A stretch of 64,000 nt of DNA from Chroicocephalus ridibundus. Lineage: Eukaryota > Chordata > Aves > Charadriiformes > Laridae. A model generated the notes under the pieces. The model had not been told where the DNA came from and searched no databases. It saw only the letters and a list, made by a program, of their open reading frames with translations. The stretch covers positions 49,228,906-49,292,905 of the forward strand of contig NC_086287.1 in NCBI RefSeq assembly GCF_963924245.1, in the 5' to 3' direction. This document shows, one piece after another, positions 38,880 to 51,240 of this stretch. The position numbers and the translations under genes are program-made. The stretch's first letter is position 1; every line of letters begins with the position of its first letter.

Positions 38880-39420
38880 CCATTTATTGTCTGACTGAAT
38901 GTGTAATAGAAGACAGTCCAAATCTGAGTCAGGTCATTAGCATCTGTTAATATGGGAGGATTTCACAATTTGACATATCCTGGCCAGAAGATGGGATGGA
39001 AAATTGGAGCTGCTGCCGGAGCATGAGTAAAAAAGATAAATTAAAAATGACATCTATCCTAACCTTTATTACATTATTAAAGCTCTTTCCGTCTGATCTC
39101 AAATGCCATGTGGATGGGTCAATTTGCAGATTGCCGTGGACATCCTAATGTTCATGTAGGCACTTCAAGACAAGCTGTCATAAATAGTTAAGTTGCCCTG
39201 GGAGCAGCGCCAAAATGCATTTCAGTGATGGCTGCAGAGATGCCTGCTAAAAAGCAAACAGCACATTAGCAGCCCTCAGAGTTATTGTGCAAATGGAGTG
39301 TGAAATTCTGGTCCATTGCTCCGCACTATAACTTTTTGTCTCCCCGATAATGATTAAGAGAAGCTTTGCTTGATTTGATGGTGGGTGGAAAGAAGGGTGT
39401 GAAAGATGAAAAAAACGCCT
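38880..39420. promoter_or_regulatory. Candidate conserved non-coding element
   Basis: About 540 bp without recognisable repeats or open frame, rich in homeodomain-type words (TAAT/ATTA near 38942, 39052-39078, 39352) with GATAA-type and E-box-like words between them. It is followed 330 bp later by two amniote-age SINE relics that are still readable, as expected of slowly evolving sequence. This is inference from texture only: I cannot see conservation from one genome. A cross-species alignment showing strong bird-reptile-mammal identity would support it; neutral divergence would refute it. Confidence 0.25.
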
Positions 39421-39748
39421 TTGGATGTTTCACTTGACCTTCAGAAAACTCTAAGGGAGGGTCGCATGATCTACACACAGAGGAATTAACTGGCTTTGTT
39501 TGTTCTAAAACCTGGCGCTGAATTTAGAAGCCCAGGGATGCATGATGTGGAATTGCCATAAAATAAAATGTCCCAAGCAGTTATTAAATATTTAAAAGGC
39601 AATCTGAACCTAAGTGTTGGCTGAAATGAATGAAGGAGGAAACATCCTACTGTAGCCCTTGGGAAGAAATGCTACGCTTAAACCCACAAGATTGGAACTG
39701 ATCTGTGGTTCCGTGTTAATTTACTGGAGATTATTCTTTTTGCGTTTT

Positions 39749-40010
39749 CATTATTATTATTAATGATTACACTTCATACTTTCAGGGCATCTTACACCTC
39801 AAAGTGTTTCAAATAATTAAGCCTCCTAGTCATAGAATGATTACCACTGGTGAAGCGTGAAGTGCAATGCCTTAAAAGGTGGGTAAGTATCCCATTTTAC
39901 CACCGAGATGGAGAGGGATGTAATGATTTGTCTAGGCTGGCAGCAGTGGCAGATGCAGGGTCAGAACATAAATTTTCTGACCTGCAGCTCCACTTAACTG
40001 TGCTGCCTGT
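39749..40010 (-). mobile_element. MIR/CORE-SINE-like relic
   Basis: Read on the + strand, the block follows a reverse-complemented MIR-type SINE in order: 'ttattattattaatgattac', 'acacctcaaagtgtttcaaa' with 'taattaagcctcct', 'gtgggtaagtatcccatttt' with 'accaccgagatgg', 'gatgtaatgatttgtctagg', 'cagtggcagatgcagggtca' with 'gaac', and finally a tRNA-derived-head-like 'cttaactgtgctgcctg'. The conserved central part and the 'cattttac..gatg' block are the strongest. A roughly 35-bp interval near 39840-39875 does not match and may be an insertion. These SINEs are shared across amniotes, so the insertion probably predates birds. Confidence 0.64.
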
Positions 40011-40245
40011 CCAGAGCACTCATTTCATCTGTCTCCTGCTACCAACTGATAGGCACAGAAGTAAAGGCCTGAGCAACTGACCCAAAGATTACCAAAATCA
40101 GTGGCAATGCTTTGAAGGACCTTTAAAGCAGCCTTAAAATTCGCTCTTTAATTGCACGTACATTTTATTTTCTGCTTGCCAAACACCCTTCATGTTTTAG
40201 ACAGTGAACCCCTACAAAATTGTAAACTACCTTTGAAAATGTAAA

Positions 40246-40310
40246 CCTCAGTGGCAGAGCCAAACTGGAGAAAGGAGGGGTCTAGTGTTCTACTTAACCA
40301 CTAGGCTAAA
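40246..40310 (-). mobile_element. Second MIR-like SINE head
   Basis: 'cagtggcagagccaaactgg', then 'ggtctagtgttctacttaac' and 'cactaggcta', matches the reverse complement of a tRNA-derived SINE head ('..taaccactaggcca' end) with its adjoining conserved part. It lies 240 bp past the first relic in the same orientation. It may be a separate insertion or the displaced other end of a partly duplicated copy. Confidence 0.52.
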
Positions 40311-40314
40311 CTTC

Positions 40315-42890
40315 TTCCGGTAATTGCTTTTAATTTCATGCACTGGGTAAAAGATATTACAGTAATCAAACGCATGCCTTGGGCCAAGCCAGAGTTCTTC
40401 CAAAGAACAGATTCAGGCAAAGCATTTCTGGATTTGTCACTACCCCAATTTTTACAGAAAACAAGATGAATGCTTTTGATTTGCAGTGAAAAGCTTTAAT
40501 CAGTCACCATTTGTTACTGAAAAAGAAATAGAAAACAAGGCTCAAACAGTAACTGAAAACTAGCAGGGAAAAGCTTGCTTGTGGATCTTATGACATCCTA
40601 TGTAGTTTTTCAATAGTTGCTGCAAGTTTTCCTAGATTTAGAGGCTAGATTATCCGCCTCTGGGGAGAGAAGATAAGACTTTTTAATACCAGTTGAACAG
40701 CTATGCAAGTGCAGTATAAGAAGTCCATGATAGTTTTAGTGAGACCTTTAGGGTATGCTATGATTAATTAACTAGATCAGCCTAATACCCAAATTAAAGA
40801 CATTAACCAGGGATCACAGAAGACAAGGATACTACCCTGAGATGAGAGTCACATCCCAACTAAATTCACAGAAGCAAAGTAAGAGAAAGAAGACATGGAT
40901 TCTATTTTCATCGCTAAAGTTGGAGCATTTCCAGCTTAAAATTGGAGTTTCTATTGTATTGAGGAGCTCCACAGCTGTAAATAATAAAAATATTATTTTT
41001 CCTACTCCCTGTTCTGAACAAAAGGAAACAAGAATATTGAGTGTGCTATATTTTGCTTCACTTACTTTGGGGATGAACTCAGAGGATGCCCATGGTCTGT
41101 TTCTCTGCCTCAGCTGATAGGTGGGAATACGTGCTTTCCGTCATAAGACAGGACATGGAGAAGTCCGTTTGAAACGTGGGTGGCTTCCATTGCACACTTA
41201 CATGCCTGTGGGACATACCAGCTCATATCAGAATACGGAGAGGGACTGCTGGGCTCGGGTGCCTGACCCTTTGGGTCTGAGGGTCAGACATAATGAAACA
41301 GTCCCAGGCTTGCAGAGCCAGAGGGACTGAGCTCCTCTTTCTGTTTCAGAGAGACTTTCCTTTGTTAAGTTAAACTGCATCTGTTGCATAAAGGCGACAG
41401 ACTGCAGAGGCACCAGCAATTTAGCAGAGTCAAATCCATGTATACATGCACAGAAACTTGGAGTAAACTTATTTTCTTTGAAATTCATAACAGTTATTCC
41501 CAGTATGGACTTTTTCCTACACCGAGTACATAAAGAAACTAGCTGAGACCAAGGGGCATTTTGAGTAGGGTGTAGCTTCGGGCAAACGCTGTAGAGTTAA
41601 GAATTTGTTTGACAAATTTAGCCTCCTTCTGTATTTACAGATTATTCATGAACAGGCTTTGATTTGTTCGAATTTGCAGTGCTGGTCAAACAGAATTTGC
41701 CAAACCCTAGGTTCTCTCAGCAGTGTCCTTGACCTGGTTCGGGGAATATATTTGTGCTTGAAAATATACAGCTAATATTACAAGCGAATATAGTTTAAAG
41801 GAGCATACTGAAATAAGCTGGGTTTCCAATGAGTTTTCAATTTTGAACCTGAGTAGCCGTCAAATACTTTTGCTGCTCTTCACCTGACTGGATGAACAAA
41901 GCGCCTTGAAGGGTCACAGCAGGCCGAGTACTTACCTGAAATAAGTGTTTTGACTTTGCTGCCTAGATTACCTCCACGGCTTTATGAATATTATATATGA
42001 ACATGTCTGAATCCAACTAGAATTCTCATGGTTTTGAATATCATTTCAGCTCTGAACTGGCTTTCTGCTTTGCTATGCCTTGAAACAAATCCAGTGGTTT
42101 ATTTGAACGCAGTTTAGTCTCTTGGTTACTCAACGGTGTCAGTCACAGATGTTGGCTGTTTATTTACACAAAGCGTTTTCAAGCCAGTTGCATAAATGCG
42201 ATAAAAATGTGTTCATGTGTATATGCCCATGATCCTTTCTTTCTACAAATGTTTTTGTGAGCATAAAAAAGCTATACAAGTAGTTCATAAATCCTGTACA
42301 AGTAGTCCATAGATCATATGAAAGAGAATTCATAGATTTTATTCAAACAATGTGTCCAAGCACTTTTTGTCTGCCTCGTTCTGTCTGTTCAATGTATTCT
42401 ATTCATATACGCTCCGCAAATCAGAAAAGACATTTGAACTTAATATATAAACCCATGTAATAATTAACACTTGAGCTTTGTGATTAGTATAAAAGATAAC
42501 CAAATTCTATTGAAATTTTACCAACTGGCGTGCAAAGGCCCTGGGGATGATACAGCTGCTGCACAGCACATTAAAATCCCAAATCCCTGCAAGGTCAGAT
42601 CTTCCAACTTTCTGAGGTTCTGTTCCTAAAATGAATGCTGTACTTTTTATCCTACGTGTTGTGTGCAGTATCAGCAGGGTAAGTTCTGGACAAGTGCTTG
42701 AAGAGTGGGTTTCTGGCAGGTGTATATGACATTTAAAGAGGTATTTTCTGTACTAGAAATTTACTGCATGGCTTTCCAGGAAAACTTTTCTAATAAAGTT
42801 TATTTTACTCCTGAACTTTGCCTATTTTAAACAATGAAACATATTTACTTCAAGAATTTCACAAGGTCCCTTTAAAACAAAGTCATCCTT
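40315..42890. other. Unique non-coding DNA, no gene seen
   Basis: No recognised transposon or coding frame. A 22-bp-period two-copy tandem lies at 42275-42315. Confidence 0.55.
42275..42315. repeat. Two-copy tandem, 22-bp period
   Basis: 'tacaagtagttcataaatc' is followed 22 bp later by 'tacaagtagtccatagatc', 17 of 19 bases identical. Confidence 0.82.
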
Positions 42891-42892
42891 TT

Positions 42893-42954
42893 GCACACAC
42901 CCCCCCTGCGCACACACACCACCCTCCCACTCGCGTACCCCCCAGCTGAATACA
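42893..42954. repeat. C-rich / CA-rich simple sequence
   Basis: A 60-bp strand-asymmetric stretch of 'cacacaccccccctgcgcac' and 'acacaccaccctcccactcg' type, very poor in G. Its complement is G-rich, with runs of G on the - strand. Confidence 0.88.
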
Positions 42955-43298
42955 ATATGAGAAAAGCTGCTGGAGACTCAGGATTTCATAAATGCTCTGG
43001 ATGTAAGCAGGAAATGTGAAGACATGTATCACTCTGGGTATTTGTACTAGATGATTTTACATGCATTTAATTATTAGTACTTTTGTAAGCGCTGTTTAAT
43101 TAGAAAGTAAATCAGATGTGAATTGCAAATGGTGTCTTCAAATACATCCCAGCAAGATTTATTTAGGAGCTAATCATTTTCGGCAGAAGCCCGAGAAATG
43201 TTTTCATTCCAGGTGTTCAATATAATAATAGCCAATTTTTGTTTCTACTTGATATTTATAAATGCATTAGCACAGTTGTTTTGGTGGCTTTCTGTAGC

Positions 43299-43344
43299 TT
43301 TTTTTTTTTTTTTTTTTTGTTGTTGTTGTTGTTGTTTTTTTTTT
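43299..43344. repeat. Poly-T with embedded (TTG)n
   Basis: About 20 T, then five or six TTG/GTT units, then nine or so T. It makes a poly-Phe/Cys frame on paper, which is an artefact and not a protein. Confidence 0.95.
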
Positions 43345-43349
43345 ACTGT

Positions 43350-46300
43350 TCCAAATAAAAACATGCACGAGAGTCCTTCACAGAGGGAAATCTCAGATAA
43401 TGAACAAGAGCTGGAATTGCCCCGTGTTATAAACTAGATTGTTATCTGCTCAACAGTTGGATAGGCAATGACCAAAGGTTTCCATTTTAAACACCATTAT
43501 ACATAATACAATGATTATTATATATTCCACAATAGTTGTTAGGTTGATGAATATTATTGTGGTCTGGAAATCCTGAGATATTCAAGGAAACCGCTGTGGA
43601 CAGTGACATAACTCCTACACATATTCTTTAACATACGGACAGCCTGAAGCATGCAGACCATTTATGGGTGGGTTGCTACAAGGTGAGGAGAAAACAGGAA
43701 GAACAGAACAGGATCTTATCTTCCTGGCTTTGGAACACAAACAGACATGTTGAGGAAAATGTTAGATGTGTAAGATCTTGTCTTTTTTAAGAGCTGAAGG
43801 TGTTATGAATAACCCAGGTAGAAGCACAGATCTTTCCGTAGTCTTGAGTTTTATCTCTGACCATGTTTCATTGAATACAAATCTTTCCAGCACTCAATTT
43901 GTTTTCCTAGAAGTGGTAGCAACTCAAGTCTGTCAAGAAGAAATAAACTGAAAATAAAACAAAGCTCAAAGTGATTCTGACAAACAAAACATCAAACTGG
44001 CCTTCTCCAGCATCACTAACCATTCTTCTTCTCAGAAGATACCTCAAAATTGGAATTTCCACCATCTTGCATGCTCCTGATAAACTGGGAGGGCTGCTGG
44101 TCTCTTTGTGATTTGCTTTTACCTCACCAAGATTTGTGCCTTACATGTTCTCTCCTCCTCTTGGATGAAAAATTTGGTCTGAGAGGAAACTTAGGCACAG
44201 CGCGTGCACCTTGTGCTCAGGTCACCTGCTGTCCTCATGAGGTGACCCACCGAGGCAGGGTGGTCTCACCTGTGACACACCTGGGATAGGGGAAGTATCT
44301 TCTGGCCTTTCAAGGCACAGCATTGGCCCTGACCGTCCCATGAAGAGTATATGAAGGTTAGGGCACAAAATCTCTCCCATTGTTGTGGGAATGTATGATC
44401 TCTCTTCTGTATCATTTTGGCTCTTCCTCTCTGTGAGGGGAAGAGAGGAAAAGAGGAACGTGCTTGGCAGCATAACTGTAATGGAGGCAGGAGGCTGACG
44501 GTCTACTTCTGGTGGCTCTGGTACCAACAGAGGAAGTCAAGTGATGACATGCAAACACGTCCCCTGTCTGGTTCCTGCCTCTAGAACATTGCAGGCTCCT
44601 CTCCACAGCTTCTCCAACAGCATCTTCAGGAGACATGTTCAGAGTCCTTCTTGAAAGAGTTTTAAGTACCAGTTTGTTTCAGATGAAAGATTCTGTGTTT
44701 ACTCCCCCTGTGGTTTTCCAGAAGATATATAGCTGGCTGATGTCAAGAACTATTACAATCACACACTCTCACAATGGCGTAATGAGATTTTCTTCCTATA
44801 TCTGCAGTGTTCCTCCTCAACATTTTCCATAAAAATGCTGTTTATGATGAATTCATTCCTCTGATTGCAATGTAATTTACATTTATATGATATGTTAGAA
44901 TTTTGAAATAACAGATTCTAGCTTTGTTTAAAACTTTGTGACTTAGAAAATCTCATAAGGGCAGATTAAAAAACTGAAGCAGCCTCTTGTTTTACTAAGT
45001 AGGATTCTTTCCTATGCAGGTCAGTCCTTGAGTATTGTAAAAATTCTTATCTGAATCTAATATTTGGGTCATTCTTTAATACAGATCTTGCCTGCAATCT
45101 TAAAATACACAAAATTTCATGTAAATAGTTAAGGGTATTTGCTGCTTGTGAATCTTGTAGAATATAAACAACTACAAGCATCTATCTTCTAAGAAGCAAG
45201 CAATATATTGGACTTTGTTATTTTCATTTTCTTTTCCCAAGTTCATCCATCATACTCCTGCCAGTGGCATCCACCTACTTTCCAGTCCATCAAATAAACT
45301 TGTAATAGCATTTGGTTTTGACTGTCTTTGAATAACAACTCCCAGAACAAGATGGAAAGTCAGTAACCCTGATTTGTAAATCTCGTTCCAAACAGGGGTT
45401 CCCTACCATGGAAAAGTTGGTTTCAGTCTTTTCTGCCCTTACCCAGTCATTCTTGCCCTGTCACAGCAGTGTGTTGCTTTTCCTCCCCTCATTATGATGG
45501 TAAAACTGTTATTTTGGGGTACTCCATAAACCTGATCACAAAAATGTTCTGAGTTTAAAAAAAAAAAGTTAGCCAGCAGAAGATTGTTTTAAACACCTGA
45601 ATCATTTTGCCACCAAAGCGAGCATATCATGGAGCTATATTCTTAATATCCTGATTTGTAAATCAAGGGAATGGATTATGTCACCAATAACCTGAAACAC
45701 TGACTTTGCCTGCACAATGGTTAGACGTGACACCCAAATGGAAAATGGATGGTTATGCACAGACTCTTAGTTTTTGAATGTCTGTTTTCAATGGACACCC
45801 ATGTTCTAAAACAATAGTCTATTTAATAAATAGTAACTTGATGGTACTAATTAGGCTGTCAGGACAAAAATGGTTTTCAGGACTGGGTAACCATGGTTGG
45901 TGCTAAGTGAATGTACATCAAGTCTCATTTGAGGGTAGGAGAAATGGATAAAAGTGTTGGAGACAGCTGCTAGCTTGGAAAGTGGGGGACTCCAGGAGCT
46001 CACAACAGGTAAACCTCGCACTTAGCTGGTACCTGGCAGTTGTGCTGAGGTTGGTGACATCTGAGCAGAGGCTGCCTTCAAGCTTAGAAGAAGGCATAAG
46101 CTGATTATTAAATGCCAGGATAAAAATTACAGCTGCGTGCCACAGAACTGAGGGAGTCAGTCTGACAACAAAAGTTAGACTTGGTGTTACGTGGTATTGG
46201 CTTAACATTAACCTTGATAAGCCTACAGGATGAAAGAGGAATTCATGTGTGTCCTCATAAGAATTTCAGTGTCTTTCCTAAGAGAGACTGGCAAAGCAGC

Positions 46301-47250
46301 TTTGGAGTGGTGGACATTTGCATCCTGATATAACGGGCCAAATCCCACCAGTTCCTGTTGCAAAACAACAATTAGGCAACCATCAGATGGTTCAAACCAT
46401 CAAATCCTCCATTTGATATGATGGGATATCTATGATCCTCCGTAGATATGATTTGATGGCAGAAGGGTGGAAGGCTCCTTGTCCTATTTTAAATGAAGTC
46501 GCCTCATACAGATGTGAAAGGAAAGCCCAGACTGTAGTCGGGGAACAGACCATATCTTCCACACAGCAGTTCAGCCTAGCAACTCTCAACACAACATAGC
46601 TGGAATGTCTCAAGACTTGCTTATATAATAAAACTTAATTTGTGGGAGTCTGGTGCTGCTTGACATGGCCTGCATGACTAGAATATTTTCCGGTTTGCAT
46701 TTCCTTTTAGTTTGTCTTGTATTTTCCTTGTAAATATTTTACACAGATTCCAGAGTTGTCCTTCGTGTGGCAACAAAGCTGTTTGAAAAAGCGCTTTAAT
46801 ATTTGAAAAACTGCATGTAAAGTAATGGAGTCGGGAGTGCTACATTGACGGAAGGCTGTGTTCAAAGGAACCTGACATTTACAACAGACGGGGAAACCAT
46901 ACATTATTCTTGCAAGATTTTGCTCTCTAGGATCACAGGCAATTTAGCAGCAGAGCTGCATTTAGCAGAAGCTATAATGATCTTTCCTTTTAAGCCTTTG
47001 ACACTGCTGGCCTGTATACATTTTTATGCATACAAAACATACACTTTCAAGTCCAACCAGTCAGTTATAAAAGCTATTTTTTCCATGTGCTTATTATCCA
47101 TCTGTCAGGAAAAAATACATATTTTGTAGGTGAACTGTAAAACTCGTTTTAAAACTGAGAAGCACTAGACTGTTTAAGATCAGTTGTAATAAGTTAGCAG
47201 TGTCTCAGTGCTGAAATTTTAAAATGACCTACGAACAGATCAGAGCTGCA
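43350..47250. other. Unique AT-rich non-coding DNA, no gene seen
   Basis: Frames up to about 100 codons on both strands without recognisable domains. An 11-base poly-A run is at 45557-45567. A short inverted repeat (ccacaata ... tattgtgg) spans 43527-43562. Nothing else is identifiable. Confidence 0.55.
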
Positions 47251-47256
47251 AGGTTG

Positions 47257-47395
47257 AATCATAGAATGGTCTGGGTTGGAAGGGACCTTCAAGATCATCT
47301 AGTTCCAACCCCCCTGCCATGGGCAGGGACACCTCCCACTAGACCAGGCTGCTCAAAGCCCCATCCAGCCTGGTCCTGAGCACCTCCAGGGACCG
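47257..47395 (-). mobile_element. CR1 LINE, short 3' fragment
   Basis: The + strand reads 'aatcatagaatggtctgggt' and 'tggaagggaccttcaagatc', then 'cccctgccatgggcagggac', 'acctcccactagaccaggct' and 'gctcaaagccccatccagcc'. This is the reverse complement of the same 3' end found at 35.15 and 62.7 kb, so it belongs to that subfamily. Only about 140 bp were retained, ending near 'cacctccagggaccggg'. Confidence 0.95.
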
Positions 47396-47754
47396 GGGGA
47401 AAATGCATTCCCAGCTTAACCCTTGAACTCCTGACTTCAGGCAGAGCTAAGAAGATAGCTCAGAAAAATGATGTGCAAACACTGTGCTCAACTGGGTTAT
47501 TTTTAAGGGCGTAGATAAGTCTCTTCAGGTTCCCTAGCTTGTTTGTCCTTTTGTTTGGAAATGATGTATGCGTAAAAGCAAGTAACTCCTGAGCTATCAC
47601 AGGAATACGTTCATGAACATTTGGCATGATGTTTGCATAGCCCTTCTCTTTGGGCTTTAGAGTTGAAAAAGAAGGAGAAAAGTCTGGAAGAGAAGCAGGA
47701 GAGACAGGAGCAACAGGCATTTTGTGCACACCCTGCCTGGCTGGGGAGGTGCAA

Positions 47755-47902
47755 GGTGGCGGATGGAAACGCAGCCCGATGCTGGGGGCACGGCAGCGCC
47801 TTCCAGGCAAGCACAGGACATGGGCACGCACAGAGAACCCAAACAGTCGGAAGAGCCGCAGCCACCCCAGGCCTGGGGAGAAGCACAGGAAGGTGGCAGC
47901 GT
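47755..47902. other. Small GC-rich, CpG-bearing patch
   Basis: In about 148 bp I count nine CpG dinucleotides in sequence of roughly 60-65% GC, against a background where CpG is rare. The low stop-codon density gives overlapping open frames on several strands here (up to 192 codons at 47460-48038 reverse), but none shows a domain. It is shorter than the usual 200-bp CpG-island threshold. It could be a weak promoter, an exon of an unrecognised transcript, or a GC-biased recombination patch. Confidence 0.5.
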
Positions 47903-47909
47903 GGAGGAG

Positions 47910-49990
47910 GAGAACCTGTGGGCTGCATGTGATGTTAGAAAAATCAAACCTGTTTCTTATCAATAGGCAGCTGTGGGCCTTCAAAAGAGAGAAAGGTCGT
48001 TGGTGGTAGGAGGGACTGAGAACTGGAGACTGGGACATTCAAGAAATGCACTAATGAGAGGTGAGACATGTTGCACAGAGGAGCCCACACTCCACACCAA
48101 AGCCCACAGTTAAACTAATTGTCAAATGTGAAGGCGAAGGAGCTATTTTACAGATTACAGCAAACCTGCAGTTATGCACTGAACAATGGAATAATTTTGT
48201 GCAAATCTAATGAAAAGGTGTGTGAATAATCAGCTCTACAGGTACAACATGTCAGACTGAAATGCTTATTTATAAATATGTTGCTGCTTATCTAAGAATA
48301 GACTGTTCTGCTAAGAAAGAAAAGAACTATTATCCCCATGTAAGTTCTTTTATTAGAGAAGACTGGTTTTGAAAACCGCTGCTGTTGGCCCACAATTAAA
48401 AAAAAAATCCTTGTATTTACCTTACTACATCAAAGTCCAGGAAGACTGCCTATGAAAATACAAGAGGCATTACTTCCAATTATTTTAATGCATAGGTGGC
48501 CTCTGTGTCACATTTAATTTAGTTTCTCTTGTATTTACACATTTAGTTTATTTCCTTTCAAAGTATAATACTTCTCTTTTTATTGAAGTATAGCAAAAAT
48601 GGTAAACAGGTATAGGAAGACATGCCTGCGTCATCCAACTGAAGCCTTCCAATGTATTTAGACTTAGGGTAAAAAACTCATGAGCCAAGGAGATGGGAAG
48701 AGAGGTATGGGAGTAGGGGGCTGACAAAGATACAAGGGGTGAAATCACGTGCCCTGTTATATATTTGCCTTTTATTTTCTTTTTAGAAAACATTTTTAAA
48801 ATGTTACTCTACATTCCTCAGATTTCAGATGAACCGAGGGCTTGGTTTGAGAAGCCCAGGTGCCCTCTACAGATCCTGAAGACCCCATTGGCAAGTGCTG
48901 TGAGAAGGCAGATGATGTTTTTGCAATGTCTGCAGACTGAAGCTGTTATACGGAGTGCGTGTAAATCAAACTCAGACCTTTTCTTAAGGTCCTCTGATAG
49001 AAGAAAGTCAACAGGGCAGGCTTTGGCTTTGAATGTACTTGGTCTTTTCTGCAGTAAGACTGTGTAGCTGCCTAGTACTTCTTTCAAAGTCAGCACTGCT
49101 GGTTTGAAAGAAAATGTGTTTCTCAGGACACCTGGCTGTGCGCTTACTCAGTCAATTTCTGTCTGCCCGCCCAACTAACTGTGTGTACCAGGGTCCTTGC
49201 CACGATATCTTGAGTACTGTCTCTATAAAGAAAGTTAAAACCTTTCTTTCTCTGCTGCCTGCCCCCCTTCCCCCCTCCCAGCATACAGATTGGCACTTGC
49301 TTAGGGCAAGCACTCCAAAAACATCATAGCCTTATCAAAAGGAGCTTAACAACAGGAGAATGGAAAAGGGAACAGAATGGATGCAATTATTTCTTGCAAA
49401 CTGTTTATTTAGGGGCTCAGGATAATTCTCTGAAGAGCAGAGAAGGAAAGGCAGGCCAAGAAATTACTTAAAGGGCGTCTCTTCTTAAGTTTCAGGATGT
49501 TCCTGTCCTTAAATTGAGCAATCCAAGATTTTGATTCATAATACACAAGAACCCTGGAAGTAATAAATCTGAGTTCTATAACTTGAGATAATTTTTAATT
49601 AATGTAACCAGTAAAATACTAAACACTCTTAATTCAAGGGCAAACAAGCATTTAACATCAATATGCCTTTTTCACCTACCATATCTGACATCCAGCTACA
49701 CCATCCAGGACCATTAAATATCCCCTGTCTTGTGGAGCATAACAGTGACATCTTACTTAGATCAGAAAATAAATGATTTTGCATTTCTATATAAAATTTT
49801 AAATCACCACCAGACAGTGGAGCTAAAGAGCCACACACAGAAAGCATAGAAATGGATGTAAGGTTTCTTTTCATTGTATTTGTGTGGAGTATGTGAATTA
49901 ACAAAAAGTCAAACAAGTATAATTCATTTTTATATGCAAGTGTTAAGTCATAATACATCTGATTGAATGCAAAGTAAGAAGCAAGTGCGT
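47910..49990. other. Unique non-coding DNA, no gene seen
   Basis: It contains a C/T-rich tract near 49255-49280 (gccccccttcccccctccca) and no recognised element. Frames up to about 130 codons have no domain. Confidence 0.55.
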
Positions 49991-49993
49991 TTT

Positions 49994-50060
49994 GGGCTAA
50001 ATTCAGTCCTGTCACACGGGGAGTAACTCTGGTGGATTTGGAACTGAATTTTGACCGTTG
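49994..50060. repeat. Possible old amniote interspersed repeat
   Basis: 'gggctaaattcagtcctg', then 'ggagtaactctggtgg', then 'actgaattttgacc' is similar in order to a palindromic amniote repeat with 'ggccaaattcag...ataactcc...' wording. It is a partial match from memory only, with low weight. Confidence 0.3.
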
Positions 50061-50064
50061 AAAG

Positions 50065-50995
50065 AAATACAGTAGCTATTCTTTCCGGCTCCTTTGGAAA
50101 AGAAAAAGAAAATGCAGCTATAAAATCTTCCCCATCCAATTTATTTCATGCTGCATGCAGATGACTTTAGGCCAGTTCCCAGTGAAATGGCTGGAGACTT
50201 GGTCCCACAGTGCTTGTTGAGACAGGAAGAGGCAGAGCGCGGCACGTTCACCCAGGAGAGGGGAGAAGCAGCAGTCGGTACCTTCACGTTTCTGAAAGGT
50301 TGAACAATTTCACAGAACAGCTCCAGCCTGTTATTTTAAAGGAAGTGACACAGGGCTGCTGAAGAGAAATTGCACATGGACATGCTGTGCTGAGAAGCAG
50401 GAAAAAGCCTATAATTTAAGGTCCACTCTTATTGTTCTGAAAGCCTTTTCTGGCATGAAGAACACAAAGTTTTCTGCCTTATTAGTTGAAAAATGTATGT
50501 TTGGAGGGCTTTTTCCTGTCCCAAAAGATGTTGGTCTGCTTTATGGAGACTTGAGGGTCTTCCTACCCTGATCTGCAGCTGTAATACTCTCTGGCTACAT
50601 GCACAGATCTCATACACAGTTCATCAAAACAGGCAAACTATTACGCTGCTAAACTGCAGTCTTTGTCCACCATGTGAATTCAGATACGATGAGGATAAGT
50701 TTGGGATGCACAGACAGAAATAACTACACAAAACCTGGATCATCTGTGCATTATTAGAGCTGATACCCAACTGTTCCAGCAGGGATTCAGCCACTACAGA
50801 GAGAGTCACAAGCATGTGAGTAGTTTTGATTCACTGCCCTGCAGCTATTGTTGAATCATAGCACATTCATTTTTAAAATCAATTGGTATCTAGTTCATGT
50901 TTGCAATAGTGGAACAGGATTGAGTCGGATGTTAAAAACCAGGGACATTGTACGGTTGGTGATTGAAAACGGAGAGATAATTTTCTTCACTTTGA
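50065..50995. other. Unique non-coding DNA, no gene seen
   Basis: No frame with a recognisable domain, no RNA gene and no element identified. Confidence 0.5.
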
Positions 50996-50999
50996 CTGG

Positions 51000-51240
51000 C
51001 TTATGTTGATATTATTCATATAACTACAGCAATAAAAATGGTTGCCTGAGCCCCTCATTTCATTCACCAGACAAAATAGAAACTTATTTCCTTTTCTCAG
51101 TTGATAATAGTTAATTGGCAGGCACTGCAGTCTGGCGCAATATCTCGAGGAATGCTTGTTAACTGCACCTCTGAGCTAAATCCTTTGGCTCCTGAGCTTA
51201 TTTAAACTGAGATCACTGAGGAGAATGCACCCTGAAATTA
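51000..51240. promoter_or_regulatory. Candidate conserved non-coding element
   Basis: Repeat-free, with dense developmental-type words: 'ttattcatataac', 'caataaaaatgg', 'gttgataatagttaattggc', 'cttatttaaactgagatc'. This is judged from texture alone. Conservation has to be tested by alignment. Confidence 0.18.

Noticed and set aside
39838..39850. 'catagaatgattacc' as another CR1 tail
   Set aside because: It lies inside the MIR-like relic and has no adjoining CR1 wording.
43198..43437. Frame with poly-Phe/poly-Cys
   Set aside because: It is a translation of the T/TTG simple repeat.
47460..48038. 192-codon reverse frame, the longest in the window
   Set aside because: It lies over the GC-rich patch where stops are rare, overlaps several other open frames on both strands, and has no recognisable domain.
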